A DNA stretch of 64,000 nt, taken from Sinorhizobium sp. B11 (GTDB lineage Bacteria > Pseudomonadota > Alphaproteobacteria > Rhizobiales > Rhizobiaceae). The stretch covers positions 4,274,001-4,338,000 of the forward strand of contig CP091034.1 in NCBI GenBank assembly GCA_039725955.1, read 5' to 3'. Below are positions 8,682-15,547 of this stretch, piece by piece; positions within the stretch are counted from its first letter, which is position 1; every line of letters starts with the position of its first letter. A model generated the notes under the pieces. The model ran no database searches. It saw only the letters and a list, made by a program, of their open reading frames with translations, and was not told where the DNA came from. Both the position numbers and the translations under genes were made by a program.

Positions 8682-9758
8682 ATGACGATCTCCATCGGCC
8701 ACCGCACTTTCCATATCGCGCAGTCGGGCAATATCCTGCTCTGGCTGATCGCCGCCTTTCACATGCTGCTCGCCGCCGCATTGCTCGCAGTCATCTTCTC
8801 GGTCACGCCGGCCGATGCTGCTGAAGACAACTGCAACGGAAAAGACCTTCTCAGCGAGCTGCGGCAGAACGAACCGGCCCGCTATGCCGAAGCGGTGAAA
8901 GAGGCAGATGCCACGCCGAACGGTAAAGGTATTTTCTGGCAGATCGAGAAGCCCGGTCTTAAGCCCTCCTGGCTGCTCGGCACCATGCACGTCACCGATC
9001 CACGCGTCCTGAGCCTGCCGCCCCGCGCGCAGGAGGCCCATGATGGCGCCGACACGATCGTCATTGAATCCGACGAAATCCTCGATGAGAAGAAGGCCAC
9101 GGCATCGCTTCTGATGAGGCCGGACTTGATGATGTTCACGGACGGCACGACTATCGAAAAGCTTCTTTCGCCCGAAGACTATACCCGCCTCGAAGACGGA
9201 CTGAAGCAGCGCGGCATCCCGCTCTCGGCCGTTTCGCGCATGCGTCCCTGGATGATCGCAAGCGCCGTCGCACTTCCCGCCTGTGAGATGGCCCGCAAGG
9301 CCAAGGGCGTGCAGTTTCTCGACCAGAAGATCGCGGCCGATGCGGCCGCGGAGGGTAAACAGGTCAAGGGGCTCGAAACCCTGGCGGAACAGTTGCAGGC
9401 CATGGCCGAGCTGCCGACCGAGTTTCATCTGAAGTCGCTGATCGAAACCCTGGAACTCGGAGCCAAGATGAATGATGTCGTCGAGACCATGACCGACATC
9501 TATCTCTCCGGCGATATCGGCATGACCATGCCCATGCTGAAGACCGTCACGCCCGAAGGCAGCGAAGAAGACAGCGATTATGCCGCCTTCGAGCAACGCA
9601 TCATCCTCGACCGCAACAAGGTGATGGCCGAACGTGCCGCACCGATCCTCGCCAACGGCAACGTCTTCATGGCCGTCGGCGCCCTTCACCTGCCGGGCAA
9701 GGAAGGCGTCATCGAATTGCTGCGCCAGCAGGGCTTCACCGTCACCGCGGTTAACTGA
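8682..9758 (+). CDS. TraB/GumN family protein, membrane-anchored or secreted
   Basis: This 358-residue protein has a long hydrophobic N-terminal segment (about residues 18-46) ending in an AxA-like site (PADAAEDNC), so it is exported or anchored with its body in the periplasm. The TraB/GumN signature GTMHVTDPRVLSL lies near residue 100, and the conserved GALHLPGKEGVIELL motif near the C-terminus. The family is a Tiki-like metalloprotease fold; the GxxH motifs near each end are consistent with metal binding. The biological role in bacteria is poorly known. It follows xerC by 87 bp and may be co-transcribed. Confidence 0.88.
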   Translation: MTISIGHRTFHIAQSGNILLWLIAAFHMLLAAALLAVIFSVTPADAAEDNCNGKDLLSELRQNEPARYAEAVKEADATPNGKGIFWQIEKPGLKPSWLLGTMHVTDPRVLSLPPRAQEAHDGADTIVIESDEILDEKKATASLLMRPDLMMFTDGTTIEKLLSPEDYTRLEDGLKQRGIPLSAVSRMRPWMIASAVALPACEMARKAKGVQFLDQKIAADAAAEGKQVKGLETLAEQLQAMAELPTEFHLKSLIETLELGAKMNDVVETMTDIYLSGDIGMTMPMLKTVTPEGSEEDSDYAAFEQRIILDRNKVMAERAAPILANGNVFMAVGALHLPGKEGVIELLRQQGFTVTAVN

Positions 9759-9764
9759 CCGCCT

Positions 9765-10265
9765 TTAGCCGGCAGTCATTCGCCGCAAGACATCAGTCTT
9801 CCAGTAAAACTGATGGACCAGCGCGCCGAAGACATGCGTGACGATGACGATCCAGAGAACGAGCTTCAGGACGTCGGCATGCAGTGAGCCCAGTGCCTCG
9901 ACACCAAAATAATAGGCCGCAATGCCTGAAGCAGGCAGAGCGAGCAACAACAGATAGAGGCTCGCATGCACCAGCCGCGCAGCGAGCCGAAAGATCGCCG
10001 GCTCCTCCGCAGCTTCAGGCGGTACACCCTGCACGAAGCGCAAGGCGAGCCTGAGGATCGTCACGATCAGGATCGCGATACCGACATAGGCATGGATGTT
10101 GGCTGAAGCGATCTGTTCCGGCGACGGCGTGCCGCCATGGCGGACAAGCCGCCGCCACGTATTCATGCCGTCAGGAAATAGAAGATTGAAGAGGACCAGG
10201 AGTACGGTCACCCAGTGGAGGAATCGTTGGGAGAGGCTGTAACCGACAACGACACGATCACTCAT
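9765..10265 (-). CDS. Cytochrome b561 family protein
   Basis: This 166-residue, four-helix inner-membrane protein is of the bacterial di-heme cytochrome b561 (CybB) type. Histidines placed for heme b ligation are visible in QRFLHW, NIHAYVG, RLVHASLYLLLLALP and THVFGALVHQFYWK. It probably moves electrons between quinol and a periplasmic acceptor such as superoxide. The start at 10265 (MSDRVVVGYS) is preceded by GAGAGACA; an ATG five codons upstream lacks an RBS. It ends 6 bp from the convergent TraB/GumN stop. Confidence 0.92.
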   Translation of the reverse strand: MSDRVVVGYSLSQRFLHWVTVLLVLFNLLFPDGMNTWRRLVRHGGTPSPEQIASANIHAYVGIAILIVTILRLALRFVQGVPPEAAEEPAIFRLAARLVHASLYLLLLALPASGIAAYYFGVEALGSLHADVLKLVLWIVIVTHVFGALVHQFYWKTDVLRRMTAG

Positions 10266-10313
10266 TTTCTTGTCTCTCATTAAGTAGTCGGCAGATCTTG
10301 CCCACCAAATGAA

Positions 10314-10343
10314 AATGCCGCCCGCCCGAAGGCAAGCGGCATT
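10314..10343 (-). terminator. Rho-independent terminator of the sucAB-lpdA transcript
   Basis: Reading on the minus strand, a perfect 8-bp stem AATGCCGC/GCGGCATT with a 14-base C/G-rich loop is followed directly by TTTTCATTT. It lies 24 bp past the lpdA stop, as expected for the end of the long TCA operon. Confidence 0.8.
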
Positions 10344-10367
10344 ATGAATGATTGCTGATATTTAATC

Positions 10368-11771
10368 TTACATATGGATCGGCTTGAAGAAGGCGGCGAG
10401 TGCTGCTTCCTTCACGGCCTCAGACATGGTCGGATGCGCATGGCAGGTGCGGCCGAGGTCTTCGGCTGAACCGCCGAATTCCATCAGCACGGCAATCTCG
10501 TGGATCATCTCGCCAGCACCGAAGCCAACGATATGGCCGCCGAGCACGCGGTCGGTTTCCTTGTCCGACAGGATCTTCACGAAACCATCGGTTGCCAGCA
10601 TCGCACGGGCACGGCCGTTTGCCGTAAACGGGAACTTGCCAACCTTGTAGGCGATACCGGCGGCCTTCAGCTCTTCCTCGGTCTTGCCGACGGAAGCGAC
10701 TTCCGGCTGCGTATAGACGACGCTCGGAATGACGTCGTAATTAACGTGGCCGTGCTGGCCGGCGAGGATTTCGGCAAGCGCCACACCTTCGTCTTCGGCC
10801 TTGTGCGCCAGCATCGGTCCCTTCACAACGTCGCCGATGGCGTAGATACCCTCGACATTGGTCTTGAAGTGGCCGTCGATTTCGACGCGGCCACGATTGT
10901 CGAGCTTGACGCCGGCTTCTTCCAGGCCAAGGCCCGCCGTGTAGGGAATGCGGCCGGTCGAGATCAGCACGACGTCGGCTTCGAGCGTCTGGGCCGCACC
11001 ACCTGCGACCGGCTCGAACGTCACCTTGGCGCCCTTTTCAGCCTTTTCGACACCGGTCACCTTGGAGCTCAGTTTGATATCGATACCTTGCTTTCCGAGC
11101 ATGCGCTGGAACTGCTTGGAGACATCGGCATCCATCGCGCCGAGGATCTTGTCGAGAAACTCGATGACGGTCACCTTTGCGCCAAGGCGCGACCAGACCG
11201 AACCGAGCTCGAGACCGATGACACCGCCCCCGACGACGATCATCGTTTCAGGCACTTTTTCCAGCGCAATGGCGCCGGTGGAGGATACGATGATTTTCTC
11301 ATCGAGATCGACCTTCACGCCCGGAATGCCGGCGACGTCGGACCCGGTGGCGATGACGATGTTCTTGCCCTCGATCTGCTGAACCGAGCCGTCTTCGGCG
11401 GTCACGGAAACCTTGCCGGCGGAGACGATCTTGCCGGTGCCATGGAACGCATCGATCTTGTTCTTCTTGAAGAGGAAAGCAACACCGTCGACGTTGGACT
11501 TCACGGTCGCATCCTTGTGCGCCAGCATCTTGTCGAGATTGAGCTTCGGAGCAGCGACTTCGATGCCGAGCTCTTCCATGTGATGTGTTGCGTGGAACAT
11601 TTCCGAAGCGTGCAGCAATGCCTTGGATGGAATGCAGCCGACATTCAGACAGGTGCCGCCATAGGTCGCGCGCTTTTCCACGACTGCGACCTTGAGGCCG
11701 AGCTGCGCGGCCTTGATTGCCGCGACATAGCCGCCGGGGCCGGTTCCAATAACAATCACATCATAGGACAT
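10368..11771 (-). CDS. lpdA: Dihydrolipoyl dehydrogenase (E3)
   Basis: This 467-residue FAD-dependent E3 reoxidises the lipoyl arm of 2-oxoacid dehydrogenase complexes and passes electrons to NAD+. Visible motifs are the FAD-binding GTGPGGYVAA, the redox disulfide GGTCLNVGCIPSK near residue 40, the NAD-binding VGGGVIGLELGSV near 180, the second FAD motif YAIGDV, and the catalytic HAHPTMSE histidine near the C-terminus. It is the last gene of the sucA-sucB run, so this copy probably serves the 2-oxoglutarate dehydrogenase complex. An intergenic repeat separates it from the upstream SDR gene. Confidence 0.98.
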   Translation of the reverse strand: MSYDVIVIGTGPGGYVAAIKAAQLGLKVAVVEKRATYGGTCLNVGCIPSKALLHASEMFHATHHMEELGIEVAAPKLNLDKMLAHKDATVKSNVDGVAFLFKKNKIDAFHGTGKIVSAGKVSVTAEDGSVQQIEGKNIVIATGSDVAGIPGVKVDLDEKIIVSSTGAIALEKVPETMIVVGGGVIGLELGSVWSRLGAKVTVIEFLDKILGAMDADVSKQFQRMLGKQGIDIKLSSKVTGVEKAEKGAKVTFEPVAGGAAQTLEADVVLISTGRIPYTAGLGLEEAGVKLDNRGRVEIDGHFKTNVEGIYAIGDVVKGPMLAHKAEDEGVALAEILAGQHGHVNYDVIPSVVYTQPEVASVGKTEEELKAAGIAYKVGKFPFTANGRARAMLATDGFVKILSDKETDRVLGGHIVGFGAGEMIHEIAVLMEFGGSAEDLGRTCHAHPTMSEAVKEAALAAFFKPIHM

Positions 11772-11795
11772 TGCTTTTCCCTTTACGTTATTGAT

Positions 11796-11900
11796 TAAAG
11801 CGTGTCGCGATCCTTCAGATTCGCTTGCCGCGCTTTAAGTTCTTGTTGTCGCATGTCGTTACCGCAAAACCGCTGCGCACTTTTGCGCGACGTGCTTTAG
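11796..11900. repeat. Rhizobial intergenic repeat element upstream of lpdA
   Basis: The stretch between the SDR gene and lpdA begins AAAGCGTGTCGCGATC and ends with CGCAAAACCGCTGCGCAC and TTTTGCGCGACGTGCTTTAG. From memory it matches a mosaic-type intergenic element found in many copies in Rhizobium and Agrobacterium genomes, with GTGTCGCG and CGCGACGTG half-palindromes at its ends. Its last bases form the stop codon of the SDR gene. No other full copy is seen in this window. Copy number elsewhere cannot be judged here. Confidence 0.65.
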
Positions 11901-12649
11901 CGCCCGCCGCTCACATTGAGGATCGCGCCTGTTATGTAGGATGCCGACGGCGACAGCAGGTAGACGATTGCATCGGCCACCTCTTCCGCCTCTCCGGCTC
12001 GCTTCATCGGGATCGATGAAGCCATTTCTTTGGGCCTGTCCGGCTGCCCGCCGGAGGCATGGATATCCGTCTCGATGATGCCGGGGCGGATCGCATTCAC
12101 TCTGATGCCTTCGGCCGCGACTTCCCTGGAGAGCCCGATCGTGAAGGTGTCGATGGCTGCCTTGGAGGCGGCATAGTCGACATACTGTGTGGACCCGCCA
12201 ATGACAGCCGCCATCGAGGAGATATTGACGATCACGCCGCCCTGCCCGCCATGCCTGGAGGACATGCGCCTCACCGCCTCACCGGCACAAAGGATGGAGC
12301 CGGTTACATTGATCCGCATCATCCGTTCGAGACGATCGGCCGACATTTCATCGACACGCGCGGTGTAGTCGACGATGCCGGCATTGTTCACCAGCCCGTC
12401 CAGTCGCCCAAAATGCTTGTCGACCGCCTCGAACATCGAGACGATATCGGCGGCATTGCCGACATCACCCCTGATCGCGATCGCGTCGCCGCCGGCCTTC
12501 TTGATTTCGGAAACGACGGCATTTGCCGCAGCCTCGTTCGAGGCGTAGTTCACCGCAACACGCCAGCCATGGCGCGCAGCAACCAGGCAAGCGGCAGCAC
12601 CAATGCCGCGGCTGCCGCCGGTCACGAGCAGAACGGGACCATCAGTCAT
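11897..12649 (-). CDS. SDR family NAD(P)-dependent oxidoreductase
   Basis: This 250-residue classical short-chain dehydrogenase/reductase has the cofactor motif TGGSRGIG near residue 10, the NNAG motif, the catalytic Ser in NISSMAAV, and the YVDYAASK active site (YxxxK) near residue 158. The C-terminus SYITGAILNVSGGR is typical of FabG-like SDRs. Substrate is not predictable. The start ATG at 12649 overlaps the stop of the upstream secreted-protein gene (ATGA), implying translational coupling within the sucB-lpdA interval. Its stop codon lies inside a rhizobial intergenic repeat. Confidence 0.93.
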   Translation of the reverse strand: MTDGPVLLVTGGSRGIGAAACLVAARHGWRVAVNYASNEAAANAVVSEIKKAGGDAIAIRGDVGNAADIVSMFEAVDKHFGRLDGLVNNAGIVDYTARVDEMSADRLERMMRINVTGSILCAGEAVRRMSSRHGGQGGVIVNISSMAAVIGGSTQYVDYAASKAAIDTFTIGLSREVAAEGIRVNAIRPGIIETDIHASGGQPDRPKEMASSIPMKRAGEAEEVADAIVYLLSPSASYITGAILNVSGGR

Positions 12650-13158
12650 TGTGCACATCCCTTGAAATCGAGAACATCCCACGGCGCGACCTTTGCCTTG
12701 CCGTCACCCCAGGCCGAAGACTGGCGTATCGCCGGGCCAAGGCCGGGAAAGACGATCTTCTCCGCAGCCGGGCTGTCGCCGGGCTGCAGGTTATCGAGCC
12801 CGCCATTGGCGCTTGCGCGATAAACGAAGCCCTGCCAGACCATACAGGCATCGAGATCGGCACCGGTGACATCGCCATCCGGGCAGTTGAACATCACCAT
12901 GCCCATGGTCCGCTCCGGATCGTCGGAGGACATGACATAGCCATTCATGACGACCGGGCTCTTCAAGGCGCTGAGCTTGAACTGATGGGTCGAGGTCATG
13001 GCCTCGGAGGTAATCGGCGAAAAGCGCAGTTCATAGGCACCATCACGATCTCCATAGATCGCGCTGGCCTGCTTGCACTCGGCAGCGGTGGCGGAAACCG
13101 GCGCGCAGGACAGTGCGGCGATGAGGATCCCTGCCAGACCTTTCTGTTTCGTCGCCAT
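12646..13158 (-). CDS. Uncharacterised secreted protein in the sucB-lpdA interval
   Basis: This 170-residue protein starts MATKQKGLAGILIAAL and has a signal peptide ending near SATAAEC, so it is probably periplasmic. The mature part has cysteines near residues 28, 90, 103 and close to the C-terminus, suggesting disulfides. I recognise no domain. The start at 13158 has a GGGGAG RBS 4 bp upstream; an ATG five codons earlier overlaps the upstream stop but lacks an RBS. It lies directly downstream of a DUF4241 gene that also encodes an exported protein, so the two may work together. Confidence 0.8.
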   Translation of the reverse strand: MATKQKGLAGILIAALSCAPVSATAAECKQASAIYGDRDGAYELRFSPITSEAMTSTHQFKLSALKSPVVMNGYVMSSDDPERTMGMVMFNCPDGDVTGADLDACMVWQGFVYRASANGGLDNLQPGDSPAAEKIVFPGLGPAIRQSSAWGDGKAKVAPWDVLDFKGCAQ

Positions 13159-13172
13159 GTGCTCCCCACTCA

Positions 13173-13913
13173 TTATAAGTTCGGCTTTCTGCGCCCGTCG
13201 GCGTTTTCGATGACCTGGAAATCCGTCAGCAGCACCAGTGGATGCTCTTCCTTGTCCATGCCCCAGAACACCGGATAGAAGCCGTCGCCCGAGCCGCTCC
13301 AGAAGATCGCGACATTGCCCTTCTTGCCGGTCACTGGCCGGTGCAGGGCATAGACACCCTTGTTGGCGTCAAGCTCCGGGGCGAGCACGTCGTTATAGTA
13401 ATTCGCGTCAGAATCGGGCTTCTGGGTCTGCACCTGCTGCTCGCGCTCCCCGATCAGGTCGAGCGTATCAGCATCCATGTAGCTGCCGAGGCCTGCATCG
13501 ACGGGGTAGCCGAAGATCTCGTCATCCTTGAGCGTCGCGATATCCTGCCCCGGAACGGTCGCAAGCTCCCAATGATCGGGCTTGCCTTCGCCGAAACGCA
13601 TGCTGGCGGCGGCAACACGCCCGAAGGCCTCATAGAGCCGCACCGGATAGTCGCCTGCAGGAACCGTTCTTGCGAAGGGTGGCCGGTCCGGCTGCGCCAG
13701 CGGATCAGCGGCGACGATATGGCCGGACATGAGCTCGACATTGCCCATATCAACCGTCTTGAGAGAGCGTGCGGAAAGCTCCGCATCGCTAAGCGACACG
13801 AGGTCGAAATTGCTGCTCGCCTTGTTCACGTCGAAAGCGAGAGCCGAGACCGGCATGAAGGCAACCATGGCACAGAATGCTGCGCCTGCCGCTCGCATGA
13901 TCCGGTCTCGCAT
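13173..13913 (-). CDS. DUF4241 domain protein with signal peptide
   Basis: This 246-residue exported protein has a signal peptide of about 26 residues ending at ALAF. The DUF4241 pattern is visible: VPAGDYPVRLYEAF, a W-containing core HWELATVPGQD, the hallmark GYPVDAGLGSYMD near residue 140, and a C-terminal block with SGSGDGFYPVFWGMD. The function of the family is unknown to me. It starts 15 bp after the sucB stop with a GGAGCG RBS, so it is very probably transcribed with sucAB. The following gene is another exported unknown. Confidence 0.82.
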   Translation of the reverse strand: MRDRIMRAAGAAFCAMVAFMPVSALAFDVNKASSNFDLVSLSDAELSARSLKTVDMGNVELMSGHIVAADPLAQPDRPPFARTVPAGDYPVRLYEAFGRVAAASMRFGEGKPDHWELATVPGQDIATLKDDEIFGYPVDAGLGSYMDADTLDLIGEREQQVQTQKPDSDANYYNDVLAPELDANKGVYALHRPVTGKKGNVAIFWSGSGDGFYPVFWGMDKEEHPLVLLTDFQVIENADGRRKPNL

Positions 13914-13928
13914 GGCAGATCGCTCCGC

Positions 13929-15179
13929 TTAGAGGTCCAGAACCAGACGTTCCGGATCTTCCAGGCTTTCCTTGACGCGCACGAGGAAGGTCACGGCTTC
14001 CTTGCCGTCAACGATGCGGTGATCGTAGGAGAGCGCCAGATACATCATCGGGCGGATGACGACCTGACCGCCGATGGCGACCGGACGTTCCTGGATCTTG
14101 TGCATGCCGAGAATGCCCGACTGCGGTGCATTGAGGATCGGCGAGGACATCAGCGAACCGTAAACGCCACCATTGGTGATGGTGAAGGTGCCGCCCTGCA
14201 TTTCAGCCATCGAGAGCGAACCGTCACGAGCTGCCTTGGCGAGACGGCCAAGTTCCTTCTCGACTTCGGCAATCGACATCTGGTCGGCGTCGCGGATGAC
14301 CGGGACGACGAGGCCCTTGTCCGTGCCGACAGCCATGCCGACGTGGCAGTAGTTCTTGTAGATGATGTCGGTGCCGTCGATTTCGGCGTTGACGGCCGGC
14401 AGTTCCTTCAGGGCATGCGTGACGGCCTTGGTGAAGAAGCCCATGAAGCCGAGCTTCACGCCGTGCTTCTTCTCGAAGACATCCTTGTACTTGTTGCGCA
14501 GGTCCATGACGGCCTTCATGTCCACCTCGTTATAGGTGGTGAGCATGGCAGCCGTGTTCTGTGCATCCTTCAGGCGCTTGGCGATCGTCTGGCGCAGGCG
14601 CGTCATCTTCACGCGCTCTTCGCGGGCAGCATCTTCGACCGTCGACGGGCCGCGCGCGGCAACGGGTGCCGCCGGAGCAGCAGCGGCAGGAGCGGCGGCA
14701 GCCTTGGCGACGGCAGCGATGACATCACCCTTCAGAACCTGACCGCGCTTGCCGCTGCCATCGACCTGCTCGGCCGACAGATTGTTTTCTGCGAGCATCT
14801 TTGCCGCAGCCGGAGCCGGCGGCATGGACGATACCGACGCGGCGGGCGCAGCGGCAGTTGCTGCCGGAGCAGCCGGCGTCGGGGCCGGAGCCGCAGGTGC
14901 TGCAGCCGGGGCGGCGGCAGCAGGCGCAGCGGCGGCAGCCGCACCTTCGGCGATCTGGCCGAGAAGCGCGCCGAGACCAACCGTCTCGCCAGCCTGGGCG
15001 ACGATTTCCGAGAGCGTGCCGGATGCCGGCGCCGGAACTTCGATGGTCACCTTGTCGGTTTCAAGCTCGAGAATGGGCTCGTCAGCCTTGACGGCGTCGC
15101 CGACCTTCTTGAACCAGGTGCCGACGGTTGCCTCGCTGACGGATTCACCGAGTGTTGGAACGCGGATTTCTGTGGCCAT
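13929..15179 (-). CDS. sucB: Dihydrolipoyllysine succinyltransferase (E2 of 2-oxoglutarate dehydrogenase)
   Basis: This 416-residue E2 core transfers the succinyl group from the lipoyl arm to CoA. It has one lipoyl domain with the lipoylated lysine in ETDKVTIEVPAPASG near residue 43. An Ala/Pro-rich flexible linker follows at about 80-115. The E1/E3-binding domain is AKMLAENNLSAEQVDGSGKRG. The catalytic acyltransferase domain contains the SYDHRIVDG motif near 387. The linker explains the low-complexity GC-rich DNA here. It is separated from sucA by a small YciI-like gene. Confidence 0.98.
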   Translation of the reverse strand: MATEIRVPTLGESVSEATVGTWFKKVGDAVKADEPILELETDKVTIEVPAPASGTLSEIVAQAGETVGLGALLGQIAEGAAAAAAPAAAAPAAAPAAPAPTPAAPAATAAAPAASVSSMPPAPAAAKMLAENNLSAEQVDGSGKRGQVLKGDVIAAVAKAAAAPAAAAPAAPVAARGPSTVEDAAREERVKMTRLRQTIAKRLKDAQNTAAMLTTYNEVDMKAVMDLRNKYKDVFEKKHGVKLGFMGFFTKAVTHALKELPAVNAEIDGTDIIYKNYCHVGMAVGTDKGLVVPVIRDADQMSIAEVEKELGRLAKAARDGSLSMAEMQGGTFTITNGGVYGSLMSSPILNAPQSGILGMHKIQERPVAIGGQVVIRPMMYLALSYDHRIVDGKEAVTFLVRVKESLEDPERLVLDL

Positions 15180-15210
15180 TGTTCAAATCCTGATTGTGCT
15201 TGTTATCGTG

Positions 15211-15528
15211 TTAGATAGCGGTCCCGGTTTGCGGCCGGAGAATGATTGAGGGCATTGGCGAGACATCGAAACGGAAACCGAGGCCGGAAGAGACGATCGG
15301 GTCGGCATCGGCAAGCGCCTGTGCCGCCACCTGGTCCGCAGCCTCGACGACCGCGATGCCGAATGCCCCTTCGCCCGCGAAGACGGGGCCGACGGCAATC
15401 GCCGATCCCGCAAGAGCGTTCTGGTGCCAATATTCGGCATGGCGCTTCATCGCCGCCATCTCCTCCCCGGTCCCGTCGTGCGGGAACGTGGAGCGCGGCG
15501 GCACAAGTTTCATGAAGAAATATGCCAT
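15211..15528 (-). CDS. YciI family protein between sucA and sucB
   Basis: This 105-residue protein has the YciI/DGPF ferredoxin-like fold pattern: MAYFFMKLVPPRSTFPHD, the conserved histidine in MKRHAEYWHQ, AVGPVFAGEGAFGIAVVEA and a DPIVSSGLGFRFDV tail. The start ATG at 15528 follows a strong GGGGGA RBS. YciI proteins often act as small enzymes or muconolactone-isomerase-like domains; the role here is unknown. It lies 19 bp after the sucA stop and 31 bp before sucB, so it is almost certainly expressed with the 2-oxoglutarate dehydrogenase subunits. Confidence 0.88.
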   Translation of the reverse strand: MAYFFMKLVPPRSTFPHDGTGEEMAAMKRHAEYWHQNALAGSAIAVGPVFAGEGAFGIAVVEAADQVAAQALADADPIVSSGLGFRFDVSPMPSIILRPQTGTAI

Positions 15529-15547
15529 CGCGCTTCCCCCTTTTTTG

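Noticed and set aside
14640..14960. Repetitive GC-rich tract, possible microsatellite
   Set aside because: It encodes the flexible Ala/Pro-rich linkers of SucB, so the repeats are explained by coding.
13242..15218. A 658-codon plus-strand open frame opposite sucB and DUF4241
   Set aside because: Its serine/arginine/glycine-rich block is only the antisense of the sucB Ala/Pro linker.
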